From JANOXC01 sp031418215 (GTDB taxonomy: Bacteria > Bacteroidota > Bacteroidia > AKYH767-A > OLB10), in assembly GCA_031418215.1 (NCBI GenBank), contig JANOXC010000148.1, forward strand, positions 1 to 28,990: a stretch of 28,990 nt of DNA, written 5' to 3'. Shown one piece after another: positions 7,249 through 13,479 of this stretch (the first letter of the stretch is position 1; the number at the start of each line of letters is the position of its first letter). The position numbers were made by a program, and so were the translations under genes. The notes beneath the pieces were generated by a model. The model saw only the letters and a program-made list of their open reading frames with translations. It did no database searches and had not been told where the DNA came from.

Positions 7249-8076
7249 TTAAACAGTCACTTTAGTAGCAACAGCCTTCCTGATTTTCATCAATTGCATA
7301 AGTAATTCCTCCACACGATCAAGATGCAGCATGTTGGCACCATCACTTAATGCCTGTGATGGATCAGGATGTGTTTCAAGGAAAATACCATCGGCACCAA
7401 CAGCAATGGCTGCCTTAGCAATGGTACCAATCATTTCCGGCTGACCTCCCGTAACGCCGCTAACCTGGTTGGGTTGTTGCAAGCTATGTGTGATATCTAC
7501 AATAACAGGCGTTTTTAATTGCTTCATAATATATATACCCCTGAAATCAACTACTAAATCCTGATAGCCCAACATGGTTCCTCTTTCTGTCAGCATGACT
7601 CTGTCATTGCCCGATTCACGAATCTTATTTACGGCAAACTTCATGGAGTCTGCTGATAAAAACTGGCCTTTTTTAACATTTACTACTTTATTTGTTTTGG
7701 CTGCGGCAACCAATAAGTCTGTTTGGCGACATAAAAAGGCAGGGATTTGTAAGACATCAACATATTCAGCTGCTATCGCTGCTTCACGGCTTTCATGAAT
7801 ATCGGTTAATAATGGAAGATGTAATTTATCACCCACGTCACGTAAAAGTCGTAATCCTAGTTCGTCACCCATTCCTGTATAAGAATCCAAACGCGTACGA
7901 TTGGCTTTTCTATAGGATGCTTTAAAGATAAAAGGTATTTGCAGCCTGTTGGTGATCTGCTGCAAACGGTGCGCAATCTGGAAGGTGATTTCTTCTGACT
8001 CTACAACACAAGGACCGGCAATAAGGAAGAAATTATCGCTATCAGTATTTTTTAAATGTGGGAGATGAGGGAGCAT
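7249..8076 (-). CDS. kdsA: 3-deoxy-8-phosphooctulonate synthase (Kdo-8-P synthase)
   Basis: The enzyme condenses phosphoenolpyruvate with arabinose 5-phosphate to Kdo-8-phosphate for the LPS inner core, in the cytoplasm. The 275 residues match the family length. Motifs: F-L-I-A-G-P-C-V-V-E-S (17-27), F-K-A-S-Y-R-K-A-N-R-T-R for substrate phosphates, D-I-H-E, QIPAFLCRQTDL and G-V-T-G-G-Q-P-E. Cys23, His197, Glu234 and Asp245 have the same spacing (174, 37, 11) as the metal ligands I recall for the Aquifex enzyme (C11, H185, E222, D233). This points to the metal-dependent class rather than the E. coli class, which has Asn in place of the Cys. The ATG follows a TAACTTTG box by 13 bases, so it likely has its own promoter. 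The neighbour coaD lies 157 bases upstream on the same strand. Confidence 0.97.
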   Translation of the reverse strand: MLPHLPHLKNTDSDNFFLIAGPCVVESEEITFQIAHRLQQITNRLQIPFIFKASYRKANRTRLDSYTGMGDELGLRLLRDVGDKLHLPLLTDIHESREAAIAAEYVDVLQIPAFLCRQTDLLVAAAKTNKVVNVKKGQFLSADSMKFAVNKIRESGNDRVMLTERGTMLGYQDLVVDFRGIYIMKQLKTPVIVDITHSLQQPNQVSGVTGGQPEMIGTIAKAAIAVGADGIFLETHPDPSQALSDGANMLHLDRVEELLMQLMKIRKAVATKVTV

Positions 8077-8089
8077 GATATTATTTTTT

Positions 8090-8097
8090 CAAAGTTA
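8090..8097 (-). promoter_or_regulatory. -7 promoter box of kdsA
   Basis: TAACTTTG on the minus strand, ending 13 bases before the kdsA ATG. It matches the Bacteroidota -7 consensus TAnnTTTG exactly; no clear -33 TTG. Confidence 0.6.
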
Positions 8098-8131
8098 AAG
8101 GAGGAGAGGTATGATTTCGAATAAATCTAAG

Positions 8132-8165
8132 CCCCTCTCCCTCGGAGAGGGGTTGGGGTGAGGTC
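8132..8165. repeat. GC-rich hairpin repeat (CCCCTCTCC/GGAGAGGGG)
   Basis: A perfect 9-bp inverted repeat with a 3-base loop (8132-8152) is followed by TTGGGGTGAGGTC. It is far more GC-rich than its surroundings. Similar dispersed elements are common in many bacterial genomes. It lies between coaD and kdsA, where the hairpin could reduce read-through; it has no T tract. Confidence 0.75.
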
Positions 8166-8233
8166 ATTAAATCATGTTGCAATGATGACATTTGTTTTAA
8201 TGATAAATCAAATTTATTGTTCAACAATGTTAA

Positions 8234-8692
8234 TTAATACTTAACCGAATCGGGAACAAACTGTTTTACATTGCCGCCATGCCTGATGATGTCGCGCACA
8301 ATGGTGGAAGAGACCGGTGAATATTGCGGCGTGGATAAAATAAAAACTGTTTCAATTTGATTGTTCATATATAAATTCATTTGTGCAATGGCTTTTTCAA
8401 ATTGAAAATCAGTTGAGGTACGTAATCCCCTCAATATATATTGTGCACTGCATTTTTTTGCAAAGTCAACGGTAAGGCCATCATAAGCCATCACTTCAAT
8501 TTTCTGATTTCCTGAAAATGTTTTTTTTATCCAATCCATGCGCTGGTCAATACTAAACATGGTCTGCTTATTGGTGTTGATTCCGACACCAATAATTAGT
8601 TTGTCGAAAAGGTTAATCGAACGGTTGACGATGTCAACATGACCAACTGTGATAGGGTCAAAAGACCCGGGGAATAATGCTGTTTTATTCAT
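8234..8692 (-). CDS. coaD: Phosphopantetheine adenylyltransferase
   Basis: CoaD transfers AMP from ATP to 4'-phosphopantetheine, the fourth step of coenzyme A synthesis, in the cytoplasm. Length is 152 residues, near the usual 160. The nucleotidyltransferase motif is present as A-L-F-P-G-S-F-D-P-I-T-V-G-H (5-18, T-x-G-H form). It also has the substrate loop I-L-R-G-L-R-T-S-T-D-F and the C-terminal ATP-binding V-S-S-T-I-V-R-D. No residue of the active site seems missing. A TAAATTTG box lies 22 bases before the ATG, suggesting its own promoter although it follows rsmD by 80 bases on the same strand. Confidence 0.97.
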   Translation of the reverse strand: MNKTALFPGSFDPITVGHVDIVNRSINLFDKLIIGVGINTNKQTMFSIDQRMDWIKKTFSGNQKIEVMAYDGLTVDFAKKCSAQYILRGLRTSTDFQFEKAIAQMNLYMNNQIETVFILSTPQYSPVSSTIVRDIIRHGGNVKQFVPDSVKY

Positions 8693-8714
8693 AACAGGAA
8701 TATAAATCCAAAGG

Positions 8715-8722
8715 CAAATTTA
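8715..8722 (-). promoter_or_regulatory. -7 promoter box of coaD
   Basis: TAAATTTG on the minus strand, 22 bases before the coaD ATG. A TTG at 8746-8748 (minus) could be the -33 element, though the spacing is a little long. Confidence 0.5.
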
Positions 8723-8772
8723 CAACTTAAGACTTGATTTATCGTCAATATTCAGAACCAATCAATGAAGGA

Positions 8773-9306
8773 CTATTTAAAGAATGAAAATGTAATATTT
8801 CCATATTTCCTTGCCTCTAAAAAGTGAGTTAACAGGCTATAGTCTTTAGTAGATTGGTGCTCAATGATGAGCAAGCCATTTGTCGCCAGTTTATCATTAT
8901 TAAAAACCAATTGTGAGAGTTCATTGGCAATGTCCATTTCAAAAGGAGGGTCAGCGAAAATAACATCATATTTTACAACGCTTTTTTCCAACCATGTTAG
9001 CGCATCAGCATGTGCTGCTTTTACCGAAGAAGGAGACCTTAACCGTTCTAATGTCGATTTGATAAATTGAACACATCCGGAATCTCTATCAACACAATGT
9101 ATTCTTTCGCATCCCCTCGATAGAAATTCATAAGTGATAGAACCTGTTCCTGCAAAAAGATCAAGCACCTGGATATCATTAAAATTGAATCTATGGTTCA
9201 GAATATTGAAAAGCCCTGTCTTTGCATAGTCAGTAGTAGGCCTTACCGGTAAGGATTCAGGCGCAACAATTTTTTTGCCTCTGAAATTGCCACCTATGAT
9301 ACGCAC
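8773..9306 (-). CDS. rsmD: 16S rRNA (guanine(966)-N(2))-methyltransferase
   Basis: RsmD methylates G966 of 16S rRNA using S-adenosylmethionine, during 30S assembly. The 177 residues include the N-terminal M-R-I-I-G-G-N-F-R-G-K-K and R-P-T-T-D-Y-A-K family signatures, SAM motif I D-L-F-A-G-T-G (49-55), the acidic V-D-R-D loop (72-75) and the catalytic D-P-P-F (119-122). The start is a GTG at 9304-9306 lying inside the end of the DUF3822 gene (13 bases of overlap, different frame), which suggests translational coupling. The GTG start is supported because it places M-R-I-I-G-G at the N-terminus, as in the family. DUF3822 next to rsmD is a common Bacteroidota arrangement. Confidence 0.95.
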   Translation of the reverse strand: MRIIGGNFRGKKIVAPESLPVRPTTDYAKTGLFNILNHRFNFNDIQVLDLFAGTGSITYEFLSRGCERIHCVDRDSGCVQFIKSTLERLRSPSSVKAAHADALTWLEKSVVKYDVIFADPPFEMDIANELSQLVFNNDKLATNGLLIIEHQSTKDYSLLTHFLEARKYGNITFSFFK

Positions 9307-10160
9307 AGGTATTCGCTAAGCAGTGAATAAAAAGCATGAGCTGAGATTTGCCGGAAGCCGTAACTAAATTCATAGGCATCAGACCTTTCTCCAAAGAGAA
9401 TATTACGAACATATTTACTCGTGATAAGGTAAGAGGCAGAGGTTTTTTCAATATCGCCTGTAAAACGCAATGGGGTTTTCTCAGGATTCAGCTTGAGTTG
9501 TTCCATCACAAATAATATATAATAAATAAAGTCCTCACTGTTATGAAATGTGAAGGAGTTATAATAGATCAGGTTGCCACCCTGTGTTATAATTATTTCA
9601 AGTAAATGTTGGTGAACATTAACCATCATACCGGCATCTAATTCATTCTTATTCCGAAGCAATTCGCTTTCAATTAAAACGGTTCCGCTATGAATAATAT
9701 TTACTGAACCCAGATTTGCTGTTATAGCATCAACAACATCTTTACTAACTGTATAGAGATGAACAGTATCAGTATATTTAAGTTGATCGGCGCATAATAT
9801 ATCATCAGTTGAAACAGGAGAAGTTAATGTCAGCATACTCGATGCATCTTCTTTTCGGTACAAAGGGAGTGGCACTAAAGCTGAATTCCCAGAATGAATG
9901 GAAATGCTTTTTTTATAATACACCTTATTTGATAATAAATCATCATTGGCAACAAGGGAAGCAAGTTCCTCTTTTTGAAAAGGAGAAGTTAGCCTGTAAT
10001 CGCACAATGCAATAAATTTATTTCGGGTTATATCAAACAGGCAATAGGAAAAATGATTGCCGGCCAATTGCATCAACAGGTGACAATTTTCTGTTGAAGT
10101 ATTTGATATGGACTCGTCAATGACGGCGGTTTTTCGGTTCGCAGGACTTACTTCTGACAT
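9294..10160 (-). CDS. DUF3822 family protein
   Basis: This is a 288-residue protein of unknown function, recognised by overall pattern and by its position just before rsmD as a Bacteroidota DUF3822 member. No signal peptide or membrane segment is visible. The alternating strands around residues 28-60 (C-H-L-L-M-Q-L-A-G-N-H-F-S-Y-C-L-F-D) and again after residue 165 would be compatible with an actin-like fold of two repeated halves, which is inference. It overlaps rsmD by 13 bases and is divergent from the helicase gene. A TAGTTTTG box ends 4 bases before its ATG. Confidence 0.75.
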   Translation of the reverse strand: MSEVSPANRKTAVIDESISNTSTENCHLLMQLAGNHFSYCLFDITRNKFIALCDYRLTSPFQKEELASLVANDDLLSNKVYYKKSISIHSGNSALVPLPLYRKEDASSMLTLTSPVSTDDILCADQLKYTDTVHLYTVSKDVVDAITANLGSVNIIHSGTVLIESELLRNKNELDAGMMVNVHQHLLEIIITQGGNLIYYNSFTFHNSEDFIYYILFVMEQLKLNPEKTPLRFTGDIEKTSASYLITSKYVRNILFGERSDAYEFSYGFRQISAHAFYSLLSEYLCVS

Positions 10161-10164
10161 GCTG

Positions 10165-10172
10165 CAAAACTA
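10165..10172 (-). promoter_or_regulatory. -7 promoter box of the DUF3822-rsmD unit
   Basis: TAGTTTTG on the minus strand, 4 bases before the ATG at 10160. The spacing leaves almost no 5' leader. Confidence 0.6.
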
Positions 10173-10190
10173 ATATAATTTCCAATGAAC

Positions 10191-10198
10191 TACCTTTG
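10191..10198 (+). promoter_or_regulatory. -7 promoter box of the RecD-like helicase gene
   Basis: TACCTTTG, 4 bases before an ATG at 10203. It lies 18 bases from the divergent minus-strand box. It argues that the in-frame ATG at 10185, upstream of the box, is not the start. Confidence 0.6.
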
Positions 10199-10202
10199 GA
10201 GT

Positions 10203-11618
10203 ATGGAGCAGGCAACTCATCCCTTTTTTACAGATTCTTTTTTAAAAGCGCTGGGCCTTGATCCCACAGATGACCAGTTGCGGGCCATTCAGTTTTTAGC
10301 ATCCTACCTTAGTCCCGGGAATAGGGATGGCGTATTTATATTGAAAGGATTTGCAGGTACAGGAAAAACTACTTTGTTGGCTGCACTTACTAAGATTGTG
10401 TCCCGATTTGTATTATTGGCACCAACCGGTAGGGCGGCCAAGGTGCTTTCAGGTTATTCAGGTTTTTCGGCCTCCACCATTCACCGTCATATATATAAGT
10501 TGGCTGCATCTGCAGATGGCAATTTTAAATTGATAAAGAATGAAAATAAATTTGTTGCTACAACCTTTATTGTGGATGAAAGCAGTATGATAGGGGATGG
10601 CAATGCTGATGATTCTTTTTCCGGTGCAGGGAATCTGTTGGAAGATTTAATGGATTATGTTTCTTCCGGAAAGAATTGCAAGCTAATCCTGGTTGGAGAT
10701 ACGGCTCAATTGCCTCCTGTAAAATCGGATTACAGTCCTGCCCTTGATGTTAATCATGTGAGAACTTTGTCAGGATTGGGAGTGGTAGAAACAGAATTGA
10801 AACAAGTAGTGAGGCAACAAGAGGCAGGCGGTATTTTATTAAATGCAACTGCTTTGCGGATTCTAATCAACAGAAATGCAGATACACCTGTTTTGAAAAC
10901 AGCTGGTTTCAATGATATTTCGCAAGTAAGCAGTTATGAATTAAAAGATTTATTGGAAGATTGTTTTAATAAATTCGGATGGGATGAAGTGCTCATCATT
11001 ACCAAGTCCAACAAATCAGCCAACCAATACAATCAGTTAATCAGGCGACAAATATTATGGTATGAAGATGAACTATGTGGTGGTGACCGATTGATGATTG
11101 TACGCAATAATTATTTCTGGCTCGACAAAGACTCAAAAGCCGGTTTTATTGCCAATGGCGACACTGCCGAAGTGCAAAGGGTTAAAGAGGCGGAAGAAAA
11201 ATATGGACTGCGGTTCGCAACAGTTCAACTACGATTGATTGATTATCCTGATGAACCCTCTTTTGAAGCCACCGTTTTGCTTGATACTTTATATTCAGAA
11301 GCACCATCCATCACCTGGTCGGAGAGTAAAAAATTGTACGATGCATTGCAGTTGGAATACGCTGATTATAAGCCTGTCGAACGAAGGAAATTGATAAAAG
11401 AGAATGTTTATTACAATGCATTACAGGTAAAATTCGCCTATTCAGTGACTTGTCATAAAGCTCAGGGCGGGCAATGGAAGACAGTTTTTGTTGACCAGGG
11501 TTATATGACGGAAGAGATGAAAGGCGTTTCGCATTTAAGATGGCTTTATACGGCATTTACAAGAGCCACTGAGAAGCTTTACCTGATTAATTTTGACCCT
11601 GCAAATTTTAAAATCTAA
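10203..11618 (+). CDS. RecD-like superfamily 1 DNA helicase
   Basis: This is a 471-residue ATP-dependent helicase of the RecD/Pif1 type, without the N-terminal extension of RecD2. Counted from the longer start at 10185, it has Walker A G-F-A-G-T-G-K-T-T (55-63), motif Ia APTGRAA (80-86), Walker B I-V-D-E-S-S-M-I (129-136), and G-D-T-A-Q-L-P-P-V (171-179). Further on are V-V-R-Q (motif IV region) and, near the C-terminus, V-T-C-H-K-A-Q-G-G-Q-W and L-Y-T-A-F-T-R-A (motifs V and VI, UvrD_C_2 domain). It probably unwinds DNA 5'-3' in repair or recombination; no RecB/RecC partner lies nearby. I chose the ATG at 10203 because a TACCTTTG box precedes it by 4 bases; the ATG at 10185 would start upstream of that box and add six residues. 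Confidence 0.92.
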   Translation: MEQATHPFFTDSFLKALGLDPTDDQLRAIQFLASYLSPGNRDGVFILKGFAGTGKTTLLAALTKIVSRFVLLAPTGRAAKVLSGYSGFSASTIHRHIYKLAASADGNFKLIKNENKFVATTFIVDESSMIGDGNADDSFSGAGNLLEDLMDYVSSGKNCKLILVGDTAQLPPVKSDYSPALDVNHVRTLSGLGVVETELKQVVRQQEAGGILLNATALRILINRNADTPVLKTAGFNDISQVSSYELKDLLEDCFNKFGWDEVLIITKSNKSANQYNQLIRRQILWYEDELCGGDRLMIVRNNYFWLDKDSKAGFIANGDTAEVQRVKEAEEKYGLRFATVQLRLIDYPDEPSFEATVLLDTLYSEAPSITWSESKKLYDALQLEYADYKPVERRKLIKENVYYNALQVKFAYSVTCHKAQGGQWKTVFVDQGYMTEEMKGVSHLRWLYTAFTRATEKLYLINFDPANFKI

Positions 11619-11695
11619 TAATATTGCCTGATTTTAGCTTAGTTTATTTTTACTTTTTAGTGATGAAATACCATTTTCATAATGGTAATTGTATT

Positions 11696-11703
11696 TATCT
11701 TTG
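11696..11703 (+). promoter_or_regulatory. -7 promoter box of the cupredoxin gene
   Basis: TATCTTTG, consensus form, 39 bases before the ATG at 11743. It shows that upstream in-frame codons are leader, not protein. Confidence 0.65.
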
Positions 11704-11742
11704 AAGAAATTTTTAACTAAATCCTCAACACAATACTTGCTT

Positions 11743-12357
11743 ATGAGAAAAAACTACACCTTAATCTTTGCTTTAATTTTAATTTACGGTAGAATTGATG
11801 CTGCTCACTTTACCATTGTTCCAACAGGCAATTTAACCTATTCACCTATGACAACCAATGCCTCAGTTGGCGATACGGTTACCATTACTGCAAGTGGAAC
11901 CCATCCTGCAGTTGAAGTTAGCCAGAGTACGTGGAATGCAAATGGCAATGCGCCATTATCCGGTGGGTTTGGCTTTCACAGCACAACTTTTAATATTACT
12001 TTGACAACTGTAGGGACTATTTATTTTGTTTGCAATAATCACAATAGTTCCGGAATGAAAGGACAAATTGTTGTTACAGCTTCCGGTGTATCAGAATTAT
12101 CTGCTAACAATCTTGTTAAAATTCTGGCTAACCCATCAACCAATGGACAACTGCAAGTAATGAATACATTAGGGAAGATAGGCACTTTATATATATTCAA
12201 TATGTTAGGTAAGTTGCAGTCTACTAACTTATTACAAAGTGATGCCACACAGTTGATTGACATCAACCTTCCTAACGGAAATTATTTATGTCGTTTTGTA
12301 ATGGAAGGAAACTGGACGCGCACAGAAAAACTGGTTGTTACAGAGGGAGCGAATTAA
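11743..12357 (+). CDS. Secreted plastocyanin-like cupredoxin with T9SS sorting domain
   Basis: This is a 204-residue secreted protein. A signal peptide (1-21, R-K-N-Y then a hydrophobic core, ending D-A-A-H) precedes a blue-copper domain at about 22-113. Its likely ligands are His54, Cys97, His100 and Met105; C-x2-H-x4-M is the plastocyanin spacing. Residues about 120-200 form a Por-type sorting domain (I-L-A-N-P-S-T-N-G, then L-P-N-G-N-Y-L-C-R-F and E-K-L-V-V). The protein should therefore cross the outer membrane by type IX secretion and may be attached to the surface. A role in extracellular electron transfer or copper binding is inferred. The ATG at 11743 is preferred over the longer frame from 11689 because it begins a canonical signal peptide and a TATCTTTG promoter lies inside the longer frame. 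A terminator-like hairpin follows. Confidence 0.85.
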   Translation: MRKNYTLIFALILIYGRIDAAHFTIVPTGNLTYSPMTTNASVGDTVTITASGTHPAVEVSQSTWNANGNAPLSGGFGFHSTTFNITLTTVGTIYFVCNNHNSSGMKGQIVVTASGVSELSANNLVKILANPSTNGQLQVMNTLGKIGTLYIFNMLGKLQSTNLLQSDATQLIDINLPNGNYLCRFVMEGNWTRTEKLVVTEGAN

Positions 12358-12381
12358 TTAAGCAATAAAATAATTAAGGGG

Positions 12382-12408
12382 GAAAGGAGAAATCTTTTCT
12401 CCCTTTTA
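12382..12408 (+). terminator. Probable terminator of the cupredoxin gene
   Basis: An imperfect hairpin AAAGGAGAAA / TTTTCTCCCTTTT with a short loop and a T-rich end, 25 bases after the stop codon. It separates the gene from the tRNA. Confidence 0.5.
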
Positions 12409-12427
12409 GTTTAACTCGATATTGGAA

Positions 12428-12435
12428 TATATTTG
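12428..12435 (+). promoter_or_regulatory. -7 promoter box of tRNA-Val
   Basis: TATATTTG, 19 bases before the mature tRNA 5' end. Confidence 0.5.
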
Positions 12436-12454
12436 CAACCCTTATTACCTATAT

Positions 12455-12529
12455 GGGATCTTAGCTCAGTTGGTTTAGAGCGCTACCTCGACAAGGTAGA
12501 GGTCGAGGGTTCGAGCCCCCCAGGTCCCA
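12455..12529 (+). tRNA. tRNA-Val (anticodon GAC)
   Basis: A full cloverleaf can be drawn. The acceptor stem is GGGATCT with AGGTCCC (one T-G pair), then a D arm with AGCTCAGTTGG, anticodon stem CTACC/GGTAG with loop TCGACAA, a 5-base variable loop AGGTC, and a T arm with TTCGAGC. The discriminator is A and CCA is not encoded. Two oddities: position 33, before the anticodon, is C rather than the near-universal T, and the T stem GAGGG/CCCCC contains one A-C mismatch (50-64). A run of eight T follows at once and may terminate transcription. Confidence 0.9.
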
Positions 12530-12540
12530 CTTTTTTTTAG

Positions 12541-12620
12541 TTGGCAGTTAGAAAAGTTGGCAGTTAACAAGCGGCAGTTGGCAGGAAAAAAAGTTGGCTG
12601 TTTTAAGTTGCAGTTGGCAG
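12541..12620. repeat. Degenerate TTGGCAG-type heptamer repeats
   Basis: GGCAG occurs five times between 12541 and 12620 in the context AGTTGGCAGTT or variants. The repeats lie just after the tRNA, and the array is followed by AT-rich filler to 12711. Confidence 0.7.
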
Positions 12621-12711
12621 GAATAAAAGTTGATAGTTTGCAAGCTGCAAAATGGGAGTAATTTTTTTTAAAAATGTTGCCAGTTTATAGGTGTCAATTT
12701 TATTTTTACAA

Positions 12712-12746
12712 TGCCTACTGCCTACTGCCTACTACCTACTGCCTAC
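12712..12746. repeat. Tandem heptamer array (TGCCTAC)5
   Basis: Five head-to-tail 7-bp units TGCCTAC, the fourth changed to TACCTAC, ending 6 bases before the stop codon of the ABC ATPase gene. The complement resembles the TTGGCAG repeats at 12541-12620, so the two arrays form an imperfect inverted pair between convergent genes. Confidence 0.9.
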
Positions 12747-12752
12747 TGTACA

Positions 12753-13412
12753 TTAACCATCAACCATCACCCCATCTTTCATCACCAATTTTCTATCAGC
12801 CATATCAGCTAATTCTTCATTGTGGGTGATGATGATGAAGGTCTGATTCAACTCCTTTCTTAATTGAAAAAAAAGCTGGTGTAAATCACGGGCATTTTTG
12901 GAGTCAAGGTTGCCGGAAGGTTCATCAGCCAAAATCAAATCAGGTTTATTAATCATCGCTCTGGCAACAGCTACCCGCTGCTGTTCACCACCTGAAAGTG
13001 CGGAAGGTTTATGTTCAAACCGGTCGCTTAATCCCAGCAACGTTAAAAGTTTCTTGGCCTCTACATCTGCTTCTTTACGGCCTTTACCTGCAATAAGCGC
13101 CGGTATGGCTACGTTTTCAGCAGCAGTAAACTCAGGGAGTAATTGATGAAACTGAAACACAAAACCAATATGACGGTTACGGAAGGCAGCGAGTTTTTTA
13201 CCTTCCAGTTTACACACATCGGTTCCATTAATTATGACGCTTCCTTTGTCGGCTTTATCAAGTGTGCCAAGGATATGAAGTAAAGTGCTTTTGCCTGCAC
13301 CGGAAGCCCCTACAATAGAAGTTATCTCACCTTGCTTAACTTCCATGTTAATGCCTTTCAATACCTTAAGCTCCCCGTATGACTTCTCAATATTTTGAAC
13401 GACCAGATGCAT
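12753..13412 (-). CDS. ABC transporter ATP-binding protein, LolD/MacB type
   Basis: This 219-residue ABC ATPase belongs to the lipoprotein-release/MacB group. It has Walker A G-A-S-G-A-G-K-S (35-42), a Q-loop in F-V-F-Q-F-H-Q-L-L-P-E-F, signature L-S-G-G-E-Q-Q-R-V-A-V-A-R-A-M, Walker B L-I-L-A-D-E-P-S-G-N-L-D, and the switch histidine in I-I-I-T-H-N. In LolCDE it would power transfer of lipoproteins from the inner membrane, but no permease gene lies in the window, so the partner is unknown. The frame stays open to 13532, but the start is placed at 13412. There M-H-L-V-V-Q-N-I-E-K-S-Y matches the family start, and a TACTTTTG box ends 5 bases earlier; the longer frame runs through the divergent gene's promoter. 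It is transcribed away from the vWA-like gene. Confidence 0.9.
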   Translation of the reverse strand: MHLVVQNIEKSYGELKVLKGINMEVKQGEITSIVGASGAGKSTLLHILGTLDKADKGSVIINGTDVCKLEGKKLAAFRNRHIGFVFQFHQLLPEFTAAENVAIPALIAGKGRKEADVEAKKLLTLLGLSDRFEHKPSALSGGEQQRVAVARAMINKPDLILADEPSGNLDSKNARDLHQLFFQLRKELNQTFIIITHNEELADMADRKLVMKDGVMVDG

Positions 13413-13417
13413 GTCGC

Positions 13418-13425
13418 CAAAAGTA
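13418..13425 (-). promoter_or_regulatory. -7 promoter box of the ABC ATPase gene
   Basis: TACTTTTG on the minus strand, 5 bases before the ATG at 13412. Only 14 bases separate it from the plus-strand box at 13440. Confidence 0.6.
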
Positions 13426-13439
13426 GTGTATTGCTTCAT

Positions 13440-13447
13440 TATCTTTG
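13440..13447 (+). promoter_or_regulatory. -7 promoter box of the vWA-like gene
   Basis: TATCTTTG, 32 bases before the TTG start at 13480. The polymerase sites of this and the divergent box must overlap. Confidence 0.6.
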
Positions 13448-13479
13448 CCCGCTGATTTTTTAACAAAACTTTACCCCCT

